DNA of 64,000 nt. Source: Lachnospiraceae bacterium. GTDB lineage: Bacteria; Bacillota; Clostridia; Lachnospirales; Lachnospiraceae. Position 1 is the first letter of the stretch; every line of letters begins with the position of its first letter. The position numbers and the translations under genes were made by a program. The notes under the pieces are model-generated. The model was not told the origin of the DNA. It did not search any database and saw nothing but the letters and a program-made list of their open reading frames with translations. The stretch is from positions 1 through 64,000 of the forward strand of contig JAGALK010000034.1 in assembly GCA_017625255.1 (NCBI GenBank), given 5' to 3'. Positions 8,545 to 17,016 of this stretch are shown piece by piece.

Positions 8545-10350
8545 ATGAAAGATGGGTTAGCGTATTATTTTAGGATTGTATATATTGTTACGCTTTTTCT
8601 GGCAATGACCTTAATCGTTTTGGCATTTGCTTCAGATACGCAGTATTTGGAATTTAATCAAAGCAATCTGCATCGGGTAGAGCTGGAAGGAACTATTCAG
8701 GCAGGTGAAAAGGGAAGAGAAATGCCTTTATCAGAGGAGGCTTATCAGCAGATCAAGGCTGCAGAGTATGTGATTGTAAAGGGTCATTTCACGGAAGATA
8801 TTGAGGTAAATGAGCAGATATTTGTATACCTTCGGCGAATTCGGATAAAATTTTATCAGAATAATGAGCTGATTTATGAATATGGACAATCCAGAGACAC
8901 CCTGCCTTTTTCAAAAACGGCAGGGAATATCTGGGGGAGTTTTTATTTGAAGGGAATTTCAAAGAATGATGCGATTAGAATCGAATTTGAAAATCCATAT
9001 CCACAGAATTCTTCGAAAGTTTATCAGCGATGTATAGAGCAATTATATACAGGGGATAAGATGCAGTTATTTATGCACATGGCAGCAAAAAATGTACTTA
9101 GCTTAGTTGCCGCTGCTATTATTTTGCTGATGGGAGTAGAAATGCTTTGTATATCTGTATCTTTACGGCTTGTACAGGTAAGGGGAATGATACAGATTTT
9201 CTATTGCGGACTGCTGTTTTTAGTATCAAGTATCTGGCTGATGATTGATTATACCTATATTTCTTTGATTATGCCTTATGGAATCGGTTGGGAAATCTTA
9301 GATACCTTTGTTTTTATTGGTATACCGCTATTGGCAATTCGCTATGCCAGAAGCTTTATGATTACACGAATGCAGAAGCTGTTAAGAGGTTTAGAAGCAA
9401 TACTTCTGCTGATGAATTTTATCTATATTGTATTGCAGACTCTTGGTATAGTGGATGGGGAAATGATGCAGGAAGCTTTTAGGGAAGCATTACCATATAT
9501 TCTGAGTATTGTATTTGTATGTTTGTTGGTTGAGATGCGCAAGAACAAAAAATTTGTGCCAAGATTAGTATTGTCATCTGGAAATGTATTAATTATATTT
9601 GCTCTTATTGGTTGTATTCAGTATAAAATCAGTGAAGTAGATGGGGTTTCATTTTTTGGTATAGGCTTTACACTTTTTGTAGTGGTGCAGTATGTGATTC
9701 TTATTTATATGGCAAAAAGGAATTATGAACGGGCAATAAAGGCAAGGCAAATGAAGCAGGAACTGGTGGAGAGCAAGATGGCGATTATGTTAAGTCAGAT
9801 ACAACCACATTTTTTATATAATTCCATTAGCAGTATTCAGGAATTATGCTTAAGTGAACCCAAAAAAGCTCATGATGCATTGGCGCAGTTTGCACATTTC
9901 CTTCGTGGAAATATGGATTCTCTTAGCAGCAAGGATTTGATTCCTTTTGAGCAGGAGCTTAAGCATGTGAAAAATTATCTGGCATTAGAAGAAATTCGTT
10001 TTGAGGAACGGTTAAATGTGGAATATAAAATAGAAAAAGATGGATTTTTTCTTCCGCCTCTGACATTGCAGCCCATTGTAGAAAATGCGGTGCGTTATGG
10101 TATCAGTAAAAAAAGAGAAGGAGGTACTATAACCATTTGTACGAAAGAAACAGAAAAAGAAATTATCATTACAGTTTTGGATGATGGAGTTGGATTTGAT
10201 GTAAATAAACTGGGTAAGCAGCAGGATAACAGAAGTCATATCGGTATGGAAAATGTAAAAAATCGTTTGAATACCCAGTGTAATGGACGAATGGAAATTG
10301 AGAGCCGGATAGGTGAAGGCACAAAGGTATGTATGTTTTTACCAAAATAA
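8545..10350 (+). CDS. LytS/YpdA-family sensor histidine kinase
   Basis: 601 residues. One TM at ~10-30, an extracellular domain to ~170 similar in layout to 7TMR-DISM extracellular modules, about seven TM segments (~185-395), then His_kinase (PF06580) with SQIQPHFLYNSISSIQ (phospho-His H422) and an HATPase domain (PIVENAVRYG, DDGVGFD). The ATG abuts the preceding TAA, with only a weak ribosome site, so translation is probably coupled to the GH112 gene. This makes disaccharide metabolism a plausible context for the signal. No regulator follows directly; the nearest candidates are at 12278 and 13185, beyond folT and an AI-2E gene. Confidence 0.88.
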   Translation: MKDGLAYYFRIVYIVTLFLAMTLIVLAFASDTQYLEFNQSNLHRVELEGTIQAGEKGREMPLSEEAYQQIKAAEYVIVKGHFTEDIEVNEQIFVYLRRIRIKFYQNNELIYEYGQSRDTLPFSKTAGNIWGSFYLKGISKNDAIRIEFENPYPQNSSKVYQRCIEQLYTGDKMQLFMHMAAKNVLSLVAAAIILLMGVEMLCISVSLRLVQVRGMIQIFYCGLLFLVSSIWLMIDYTYISLIMPYGIGWEILDTFVFIGIPLLAIRYARSFMITRMQKLLRGLEAILLLMNFIYIVLQTLGIVDGEMMQEAFREALPYILSIVFVCLLVEMRKNKKFVPRLVLSSGNVLIIFALIGCIQYKISEVDGVSFFGIGFTLFVVVQYVILIYMAKRNYERAIKARQMKQELVESKMAIMLSQIQPHFLYNSISSIQELCLSEPKKAHDALAQFAHFLRGNMDSLSSKDLIPFEQELKHVKNYLALEEIRFEERLNVEYKIEKDGFFLPPLTLQPIVENAVRYGISKKREGGTITICTKETEKEIIITVLDDGVGFDVNKLGKQQDNRSHIGMENVKNRLNTQCNGRMEIESRIGEGTKVCMFLPK

Positions 10351-10371
10351 AGCAACTAAAATTGTAAACTA

Positions 10372-10400
10372 TTGCAGTGTATACAGTAGTATGGTAAAAT
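10372..10400 (+). promoter_or_regulatory. Promoter of the folT riboswitch transcript
   Basis: TTGCAG (10372-10377), 17-bp spacer, TAAAAT (10395-10400), which puts the transcription start about 13 bp upstream of the riboswitch aptamer. Confidence 0.6.
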
Positions 10401-10419
10401 ATGTAAGTCAAAAGTCGAA

Positions 10420-10515
10420 GCAGAGTAGAATTTGGTGCGTTAAGTGTCATATGAACAGGGAGTTGACATATGAACGAAAAGAATATCTTGCGGTACCAGA
10501 TTCGCATCCCGCTGC
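10420..10515 (+). promoter_or_regulatory. THF-I (tetrahydrofolate) riboswitch aptamer
   Basis: The conserved core of the class is present in order: AGAGTAGA (10422-10429), GCGTTAAGTG (10437-10446), GGGAGTTG, a GTCATATGAAC/TGACATATGAAC P3-type pairing, ACGAA, TTGCGG and TTCGCATCCCGC. GCAG at 10420 pairs with CTGC at 10512 to close P1. It lies directly upstream of a folT-type folate transporter, the expected target. Function in the class: binds reduced folates and lowers expression of folate uptake genes. Confidence 0.9.
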
Positions 10516-10527
10516 AACAAGATGGAG

Positions 10528-10605
10528 ATGGTCTATCCTTTCTGTAGTGTTGCATTGATGACAGACGGAAAGTATCCGTTATACGGAGGAAAGGAGGTAG
10601 ACCAT
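10528..10605 (+). promoter_or_regulatory. RBS-sequestering hairpin (expression platform of the THF riboswitch)
   Basis: ATGGTCTATCCTTTC (10528-10542) is complementary, with one bulged G, to GAAAGGAGGTAGACCAT (10589-10605), which contains the AAGGAGGT ribosome site and the start codon of folT. Small GC-rich hairpins fill the loop. Pairing would hide the start, so control is probably at translation initiation; no T-run follows that would make it a terminator. Confidence 0.8.
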
Positions 10606-11122
10606 GTCGAAAACAATAAATGCCAAATCTATATCAATGATTGGATTTTTAGTTGCCATGGATATTGTTTTAGCCCGTTTTTTTACCATACATACATGGA
10701 ATTTAAAAATAGGGTTTAGTTTTGTTCCTATCGTTGTGGCAGCTATTTTTTATGGACCTATGGCTGCAGGCTTGGTAGCAGCTATTGGAGATATATGCAG
10801 TGCAATTTTATTTCCGGTGGGCCCATTTTTTCCGGGATTTACCCTGACAGCATTTTTTACAGGCTTTATTTATGGTATTTTTCTAAAGAAAAACACTTCT
10901 GTAAAAAGTATAGTTTGTGCAGAAGTGATTATACAGCTGCTAGGCAGTCAGTTGGTGAATACTTTTTGGATTTCTGTTTTGTATGGAAGTCCTTTTGTGG
11001 CATTGTTTTTTACAAGAATATATCAGACCGTTGGTATGCTGATTGTAGAAACGGTTGTTATTATATTAATTTGTAAAAAGCTTGTACCAGTGTTAAAAAG
11101 AGCAGTAAATAATGGAAACTAG
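10604..11122 (+). CDS. folT: Folate-specific ECF transporter S component
   Basis: 172 residues, six predicted TM segments. The FolT-like pattern is clear: LARFFTIHTWNLKIGFSFVP near the N-terminus, then FYGPMAAGLVAAIGD and LFPVGPFFPGFTLTAFFTGF. It is the substrate-binding membrane subunit that works with the shared EcfA/EcfA'/EcfT module, which is elsewhere in the genome. ATG 10604 is set by AAGGAGGT at 10591-10598. A THF riboswitch and an RBS-hiding hairpin upstream support the folate assignment independently of the protein. Confidence 0.92.
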   Translation: MSKTINAKSISMIGFLVAMDIVLARFFTIHTWNLKIGFSFVPIVVAAIFYGPMAAGLVAAIGDICSAILFPVGPFFPGFTLTAFFTGFIYGIFLKKNTSVKSIVCAEVIIQLLGSQLVNTFWISVLYGSPFVALFFTRIYQTVGMLIVETVVIILICKKLVPVLKRAVNNGN

Positions 11123-11148
11123 ACAGACAAAGGTGAAGGAGGATTTTT

Positions 11149-12300
11149 ATGGAGCTGAATAAAAAAACAACAAGAAATATCATAAAAATTGCAGCGGTAA
11201 TTCTTGTATTTGCATTTCTTTTATATAATTTAAGCAGTGTATTAGAATTTGCAGGGATGATACTTAGTCTGCTGTCTCCATTTATCATTGGTGGTATGAT
11301 AGCCTTCGTTATGAATGTTCCGATGAGTACTTTTGAAAATCACTGTTTTTCAAGGATTAAGAAACAAAATTTAAAAAGGGTATTGTCTATCATTTGTGCT
11401 TTTTTCTCAGTGGTTATTGTAATTGCAGTTGTTATGGGCTTGGTTGTACCGGAGATAGGTCGTACTATTCAAAATCTTATTCAGGAATTTCCAAGACGGC
11501 TAGAGCAGATGCAGCTCTGGTTAAATGAGCTATTAAAAGGAAATACGGAAATTGAAAAGTATTTTGCACAAATTTGGGCAAGCGGCGAAGAATATTTGCT
11601 GAAATTTGTGAATAATTTAGGTTCAAAGGGGATTTCCGGTGGATTTTTTACGGCAATGACAGGTGCAATATCCGGTACAGTTTCTATAGTAGTAAATTTC
11701 TTCATGGGACTGATTTTTTCTATCTATATTCTGGTTCAGAAAGAAAAATTAGGAAGCCAAGGTCGTCGTGTAGCAGCTGTTATTTGGAAAAAGCCGGTTT
11801 GTGATGGGATTTTAAGTGTACTAAGCCTTTGTAATAATACATTTCGAAAGTTTATTACAGGACAATGTGTAGAGGCAGTTATTTTAGCCGTGATTTTCTT
11901 TGTATGTATGTCTGTTTTTGGCATGCCATATGCATTGACTATTAGTGTACTTATTATGCTCATGTCCTTAATACCGATATTTGGTTCATTAATTGGCTGT
12001 GTTGCAGGAGCATTTTTAATTGTATTTGTCAATCCGCTGCAGGCATTGTTATTTATTATTATGTTTTTAATTATTCAGCAAATTGAAGGAAACTTAATCT
12101 ACCCGCATGTGGTAGGTAATTCCATAGGTCTTCCTTCTATCTGGGTGTTCGTGGCAGTGTTGTTAGGGGGCAACCTGTTTGGAATTGCAGGAATGCTGGT
12201 ATTTATTCCATTATGTTCCGTATTGTATACATTGGCAAAAAATTGGGTGAAAAAGAAAGAGAGAGAGGCAAAGGAGAATGAATCTGATAGCGGTAGATGA
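11149..12300 (+). CDS. AI-2E family transporter (PF01594)
   Basis: 383 residues, about seven to eight TM segments, with the family's large internal hydrophilic stretch (~100-150) and the C-terminal FVNPLQALLFIIMFLIIQQ / EGNLIYPHVVGNSIGLPSIW signature. Members include the autoinducer-2 exporter TqsA and Na+(Li+)/H+ antiporters; the substrate here cannot be told. The start has AAGGAGGA 7 bases upstream and the gene ends 23 bp inside the next one, so the two are translationally coupled. Confidence 0.88.
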   Translation: MELNKKTTRNIIKIAAVILVFAFLLYNLSSVLEFAGMILSLLSPFIIGGMIAFVMNVPMSTFENHCFSRIKKQNLKRVLSIICAFFSVVIVIAVVMGLVVPEIGRTIQNLIQEFPRRLEQMQLWLNELLKGNTEIEKYFAQIWASGEEYLLKFVNNLGSKGISGGFFTAMTGAISGTVSIVVNFFMGLIFSIYILVQKEKLGSQGRRVAAVIWKKPVCDGILSVLSLCNNTFRKFITGQCVEAVILAVIFFVCMSVFGMPYALTISVLIMLMSLIPIFGSLIGCVAGAFLIVFVNPLQALLFIIMFLIIQQIEGNLIYPHVVGNSIGLPSIWVFVAVLLGGNLFGIAGMLVFIPLCSVLYTLAKNWVKKKEREAKENESDSGR

Positions 12301-13117
12301 TGAAAAGCTGGCTTTGCGGCATCTGGTGCATATTTTGGAGGATATGTTTCCTAAAGATGTCACAAAAGGCTTTCAGGATCAGATAGAAGCATTAACATAC
12401 GCAAAGGAACTGACCGAGAAAAATGAGACTTTGGAGTTTGCTTTTTTAGATATCGAAATGTATGGGATGTCGGGTATTGAGCTTGCCAGACAGTTTAAAG
12501 AAATTTGTCCGGGAGTTAAGATATTGTTTGTTACCGGACATGATAATTATGCTTTGGAGGCATTCCGTTTACACGCTAGAGGATACATATTAAAGCCGGT
12601 GACAAAAGAGCTGATTGAAGAAGAAATGCAAAATATAGAAGGGTATTCCAAGGAGGAAAGAGAACAAAAGCAGCAGGAAAAAAAGACTGTTCTGGTAAAA
12701 ACCTTTGGAAACTTTGATGTATTTGCAAACGAAGAACCTTTGCAGTTTTCGAGAAGCAAGGCAAAGGAATTATTTGCTTTTCTGGTGGATAAAAAGGGAA
12801 CAGGTGTAAACACCGCAGAAATCAGCTCTGTTTTATGGGAGGATAAAATCTATGACAGAAATCTTCGAAGTCAGACACAGACAGTGATTTCTCAAATGAT
12901 TAAAACTCTAAAGGCAGCAGGCGTAGAAGAGTGTGTAATCAAAAAATGGAATTATCTTGCCATAGACCCCGGAAAAATAGATTGCGATTATTATAATTTT
13001 TTAGCAGGCGATGTGAATGCTATTAATTCTTATACCGGAGAGTATATGTCAAATTATAGTTGGGCTGAGTTTACAACAGCTTTCTTAGATGAAAATATAC
13101 AAAATCGGAGAAATTGA
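12278..13117 (+). CDS. Response regulator: receiver plus SARP-like winged helix/BTAD output
   Basis: 279 residues. Receiver at 1-120 (VDDE acidic pair, FLDIEM with phospho-Asp D58, VTGHDNYALEAF, LKPV), then a winged-helix segment KTFGNFDVFANEEPLQFSRSKAKELFAFLV of the SARP/OmpR type (about 140-215) and a short bacterial transcriptional-activator-like tail ending near 270. It probably activates transcription on phosphorylation. It overlaps the AI-2E gene by 23 bp. The LytS-type kinase at 8545, two genes upstream, is a plausible partner by proximity only; LytS-family kinases more often pair with LytTR regulators. Confidence 0.85.
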   Translation: MNLIAVDDEKLALRHLVHILEDMFPKDVTKGFQDQIEALTYAKELTEKNETLEFAFLDIEMYGMSGIELARQFKEICPGVKILFVTGHDNYALEAFRLHARGYILKPVTKELIEEEMQNIEGYSKEEREQKQQEKKTVLVKTFGNFDVFANEEPLQFSRSKAKELFAFLVDKKGTGVNTAEISSVLWEDKIYDRNLRSQTQTVISQMIKTLKAAGVEECVIKKWNYLAIDPGKIDCDYYNFLAGDVNAINSYTGEYMSNYSWAEFTTAFLDENIQNRRN

Positions 13118-13184
13118 TGATGTACTTATGGTGTACTTTGACGAGTAAGATAAAATAGATTTTTTATAACTTGGAGGCGACGAG

Positions 13185-13541
13185 ATGGTTGTTTTAGCCG
13201 TAGACGAGGATATAGAGTGTCTGAATAATCTGAAAAGATGTATAAAAGAATCGGATAATTCAGTAGAGCTTGTGACATTTACAGACTCTGTTCTCGCGTT
13301 AAAGTACATAAAAGAGCATACCGTGGATATTCTATTTACAGAGGTGAGAATGTCGTCTGTAACAGGCTTTGAATTGACAAAATGTCTGAAAGAAAAGATG
13401 CCAAATGCTTATGTGGTATTTGTTACCAGAACGGAGGAGCATGCTATACATGCATGGGCAGCACATGTGAATGGATATTTGTTAAAGCCTGTAGATTTAC
13501 AGCGAGTACGGGCAGAATTAGAATGTATGCAAGTGTATTAA
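13185..13541 (+). CDS. Stand-alone receiver-domain protein with Glu at the phospho-acceptor site
   Basis: 118 residues, one receiver domain with no output domain. The fold markers are present (LAVDED, FVTRTEEHAIHAW, GYLLKPVDL), but the acceptor strand reads DILFTEVRM, so the residue aligned with the phosphorylated Asp is Glu (E53). Glu at this place often mimics the phosphorylated state. It may act as a constitutive or phosphorylation-independent partner for the SARP-like regulator 67 bp upstream. ATG 13185 has GGAGG 7 bases upstream; the gene ends at TAA overlapping the ATG region of uppP. Confidence 0.8.
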   Translation: MVVLAVDEDIECLNNLKRCIKESDNSVELVTFTDSVLALKYIKEHTVDILFTEVRMSSVTGFELTKCLKEKMPNAYVVFVTRTEEHAIHAWAAHVNGYLLKPVDLQRVRAELECMQVY

Positions 13542-13553
13542 ATGGAGGATGGA

Positions 13554-14375
13554 ATGTTAGAATTATTAAAGGCTTTGTTTTTTGGAATTGTAGAAGGAAT
13601 TACGGAATGGCTTCCGATTAGCAGCACAGGACATCTGATTCTCTTAAATGAGTTTATCAGCTTGAATGTGTCGGAAGAATTTTTCAGTATGTTTGAAGTG
13701 GTTATTCAATTTGGAGCAATTTTAGCTGTGGTATTGCTATACTGGAAGCAGATTTGGCCATTTTCAACCAAAGAAAAATATTGTATTCGTCAGGATACCT
13801 TTGTGATGTGGTTGAAAATTGTAGTAGCCTGTATACCGGCAGCAATTTTAGAGCTTGGCTTTGGTGATAAGATTGAAGAGCTTTTTTATAATTATGTAGT
13901 GATTGCGTTGGCATTGATTATTTTTGGTGTGGCATTTATTTTTATCGAAAATAAAAATCATGCCAGAAAGCCGAAAATAAACAGTCTTGCTGAAATTACC
14001 TGGAATACAGCTTTCTGGATAGGGATGTTTCAGTTAATTGCAGCAGTTTTTCCGGGAACAAGTCGTTCTGGTGCTACAATTCTTGGAGGAATCCTATTGG
14101 GTGTATCTAGAAGTGTAGCTGCAGAGTTTACATTCTTTTTGGCAATTCCGGTTATGTTGGGTGCAAGTCTGATTAAACTTTTAAAATTTGGTTTTGTATT
14201 TACATCAGCGGAGTTGGCAATTTTAGCAGTAGGTATGATTACCGCATTTCTTGTATCTATTGTTGTTATCCGATTCTTAATGGGATATATTAAAAAGCAT
14301 GATTTTAAAGTGTTTGGATGGTATAGAATCGTCTTAGGTATTTTAGTGCTTTTATATTTTACATTTATGAATTAA
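13554..14375 (+). CDS. uppP: Undecaprenyl-diphosphatase UppP (BacA)
   Basis: 273 residues from ATG 13554; GGAGG at 13544-13548 sits 5 bases upstream, whereas the in-frame ATG 13542 overlaps that ribosome site and has none of its own. The membrane enzyme recycles undecaprenyl pyrophosphate to the monophosphate lipid carrier for cell-wall synthesis and confers bacitracin tolerance. Signatures EGITEWLPISSTGHL (near residues 11-25) and PGTSRSGATILGG (catalytic Arg R171) are intact, and about eight TM segments are visible. It follows the receiver-only gene without a gap and has its own terminator. Confidence 0.95.
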   Translation: MLELLKALFFGIVEGITEWLPISSTGHLILLNEFISLNVSEEFFSMFEVVIQFGAILAVVLLYWKQIWPFSTKEKYCIRQDTFVMWLKIVVACIPAAILELGFGDKIEELFYNYVVIALALIIFGVAFIFIENKNHARKPKINSLAEITWNTAFWIGMFQLIAAVFPGTSRSGATILGGILLGVSRSVAAEFTFFLAIPVMLGASLIKLLKFGFVFTSAELAILAVGMITAFLVSIVVIRFLMGYIKKHDFKVFGWYRIVLGILVLLYFTFMN

Positions 14376-14384
14376 ACGGAGAGG

Positions 14385-14415
14385 ATCCCATGATGCGTAT
14401 GTATCATGGGATTTT
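14385..14415 (+). terminator. Terminator after uppP
   Basis: ATCCCATGAT - 8-nt loop - ATCATGGGAT, a perfect 10-bp stem followed by a short T tract. Confidence 0.7.
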
Positions 14416-14443
14416 GTAATAAAACGAATTTGGAGGGAAAAAT

Positions 14444-16522
14444 ATGTTACCACAATCAAAATTTCACTTGATTCCATTAGATGAAGTCGGCGGATATCAG
14501 ATCAGACCCGGTTTATATGAAATCAATGGTGCAACAGCTATTCCGGGTGGAGTGAATTTCACCATTCATTCCAATCAGGCAACTGCCTGTGAACTTTTAC
14601 TTTTTCATAATCAGGAAACAGAGCCCTATACAGTCATTCCATTTCCGGAGAATTACAGAATAGGAAATGTGTATTCGATGATTGTATTTGGTTTGCAGAT
14701 TGGCGAGTTTGAATATGCTTATCGCTTGGATGGGCCGTATGAGCCGGAAAATGGGATTATTTTTGACAAAACAAAGGTACTTTTAGACCCTTATGCCAAG
14801 GCGGTGACAGGTCAAAGAATCTGGGGAGAAAAAAGAGATATAAAGGACCAGTATCATGCAAGGGTCGTGCGTGATGACTTTGACTGGGGAAAAAGCAAAC
14901 AGCCGTTGACACCTATGGAGGATGTCATTATCTATGAAATGCATGTCAGAGGCTTTACACAGGATGCATCTTCCGGAGTAAAATACAGAGGAACCTTTGC
15001 AGGTATTTTAGAAAAAGTGCCGTATTTAAAAGAGCTTGGAGTTACTGCGGTAGAACTGATGCCGATTTTTGAGTTTGATGAGATGTTGGATGCCAGAGAA
15101 TATAATGGAAATCAGTTGTTAAACTACTGGGGATATAGCACAGTCAGCTTCTTTGCGCCAAATACCAGCTATGCATCGGGAGTAGAGCATAATCAGGAAG
15201 GAAACGAGTTAAAGGAACTGGTAAAGGTTTTACATGAAAATGGTATAGAGCTTTATTTAGATGTGGTATTCAATCATACGGCAGAGGGAAATGAACAGGG
15301 ATCATTTTTTTCTTTTAAAGGGCTGGATAATAATATTTATTATATGCTGACGCCGGAGGGATTTTATTATAATTTCAGTGGATGTGGAAATACATTAAAT
15401 TGCAATCATCCGATTGTACAGCAAATGATTTTAGAATGTCTGCGGTATTGGGTAGTCAGCTATCGTATTGATGGTTTTCGATTTGACTTGGCAAGTATTT
15501 TGGGGCGAAATGAGGATGGTTCACCTATGAGTAAGCCGCCGCTTTTACAGTCCTTGGCATTTGATCCGATTCTTGGTAATGTGAAGCTGATTGCAGAGGC
15601 ATGGGATGCCGGCGGATTATATCAGGTAGGTAATTTTCCATCTTGGAATCGTTGGGTAGAGTGGAATGGAAAATATAGGGATGATATGCGTTCTTTTTTG
15701 AAGGGGGATAATGGAAAAGCACATACAGCAATTACTAGAATATTTGGTTCTGCAGATTTGTACGAGGAAAGACATGGCTGCAATGCTTCTGTAAATTTTA
15801 TTACCTGTCATGATGGATTTACTTTATACGATTTATATGCCTATAATCAGAAGCACAATGAGGCAAATGGCTGGAACAATACAGATGGAGCAAATGATAA
15901 TTGCAGTTGGAATTGTGGCTTTGAAGGGGATACGGAGGATGAAAATGTCAATAAGCTTCGTATGCGTATGATTAAAAATGCTACGGCTGTACTTTTATGC
16001 AGCAGAGGAATTCCGATGTTTTTAGCAGGGGATGAATTTGGAAATACTCAGTATGGAAATAACAATCCATATTGTCAGGATAATAGTATTTCATGGTTAG
16101 ATTGGAATTTATTGGAGAAAAACAAGGAATTATTTGAATTTTACAAATTTATGATTGACTTTCGAAAAAAACATACACCTATCCGTAAGCATACGCCAGC
16201 CTGCAGTTTTGGATTTCCGGAAATGAGTGCTCACGATGTGATGCCTTGGAAAAAAAATTTTGGTGGAGATTCTCATTATATTGGTATTCTTTTTGCAGGA
16301 AGAAGTGGATATAAGGATGATTGTGTATATCTGGCAATTAATACTTATTGGGAAAGTCTAAAGATTAACCTTCCACAATTGCCGCAGGCTATGTGCTGGT
16401 ATAAGGCAGTGGATACTTTTGAAGAAAACAGTATTATGGCGGATAATTTTAAGGTGGATGACTGTGTAGAAATTCATGAAAGGACAGTTCTGATTTTCAG
16501 AGCAGGATATCGTTATGTATGA
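14444..16522 (+). CDS. Glycogen debranching enzyme (GlgX/isoamylase-type, CBM48 + GH13)
   Basis: 692 residues, cytoplasmic. The N-terminal CBM48-like domain (~18-125, RPGLYEINGATAIPGGVNF) is followed by a GH13 barrel. Region II DGFRFDLAS gives the nucleophile D348, LIAEAWDAGG the acid E385, and TCHDGFTLYDL the third acidic residue D457, all in GlgX/isoamylase spacing. Expected reaction: hydrolysis of alpha-1,6 branches of glycogen or limit dextrin. No glg synthesis genes are next to it. GGAGGG precedes ATG 14444, and its last 8 bases overlap the DNA glycosylase gene. Confidence 0.9.
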   Translation: MLPQSKFHLIPLDEVGGYQIRPGLYEINGATAIPGGVNFTIHSNQATACELLLFHNQETEPYTVIPFPENYRIGNVYSMIVFGLQIGEFEYAYRLDGPYEPENGIIFDKTKVLLDPYAKAVTGQRIWGEKRDIKDQYHARVVRDDFDWGKSKQPLTPMEDVIIYEMHVRGFTQDASSGVKYRGTFAGILEKVPYLKELGVTAVELMPIFEFDEMLDAREYNGNQLLNYWGYSTVSFFAPNTSYASGVEHNQEGNELKELVKVLHENGIELYLDVVFNHTAEGNEQGSFFSFKGLDNNIYYMLTPEGFYYNFSGCGNTLNCNHPIVQQMILECLRYWVVSYRIDGFRFDLASILGRNEDGSPMSKPPLLQSLAFDPILGNVKLIAEAWDAGGLYQVGNFPSWNRWVEWNGKYRDDMRSFLKGDNGKAHTAITRIFGSADLYEERHGCNASVNFITCHDGFTLYDLYAYNQKHNEANGWNNTDGANDNCSWNCGFEGDTEDENVNKLRMRMIKNATAVLLCSRGIPMFLAGDEFGNTQYGNNNPYCQDNSISWLDWNLLEKNKELFEFYKFMIDFRKKHTPIRKHTPACSFGFPEMSAHDVMPWKKNFGGDSHYIGILFAGRSGYKDDCVYLAINTYWESLKINLPQLPQAMCWYKAVDTFEENSIMADNFKVDDCVEIHERTVLIFRAGYRYV

Positions 16523-17003
16523 AACAAGACAAACGCATGAATTTGGCCCGGTTTATGATGAAAATTCAAAAATACTGATTTTGGGAAGTTTTCCATCTGT
16601 AAAATCCAGAGAGGTTCAGTTTTATTATGGGCATCCCCAGAATCGGTTTTGGAAATTATTAGGATGTTTGTACAAAGAAACAGTTCCTGTAGATATTTTA
16701 GGAAAAAAGGATTTTTTGAAAAAATATGGTATTGCGCTTTGGGATGTAATCGAAAGCTGTGATATTATAGGGTCTAGTGACAGCAGTATAAAAAATGTAG
16801 TGCCAAATAATCCAATGGATTTTCTGGCACAAACCAAAATTGAAAGAATTTTTACGAATGGAAAGACAGCAGAAAAGCTGTATCATAAATATGTAGAGCC
16901 GATGACAGGAATAAAAGCAATAGGACTGCCATCCACAAGTCCGGCAAATGCTGCTTTTTCACTGGAGAGATTGAAAGAGAGCTGGAAGGTGATTTTGGAG
17001 TAA
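16515..17003 (+). CDS. DNA-deoxyinosine (hypoxanthine) glycosylase, UDG superfamily
   Basis: 162 residues. KILILGSFPSVKSRE and FYYGHPQNRFWKLLG are the N-terminal UDG-fold motifs of the family-6-like hypoxanthine-DNA glycosylases, and LPSTSPANAAF is the C-terminal minor-groove loop motif. Expected role: base-excision repair of deaminated adenine (hypoxanthine) in DNA. It starts 8 bp inside the debranching-enzyme gene and is 13 bp from greA, so it is probably translated by coupling. Confidence 0.85.
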   Translation: MYETRQTHEFGPVYDENSKILILGSFPSVKSREVQFYYGHPQNRFWKLLGCLYKETVPVDILGKKDFLKKYGIALWDVIESCDIIGSSDSSIKNVVPNNPMDFLAQTKIERIFTNGKTAEKLYHKYVEPMTGIKAIGLPSTSPANAAFSLERLKESWKVILE

Positions 17004-17016
17004 AAGGAGAGGTAAA

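Noticed and set aside
10522-10719. Open frame of 65 residues over the folT leader
   Set aside because: It overlaps the riboswitch expression platform and folT in another frame; codons reflect RNA pairing, not a protein.
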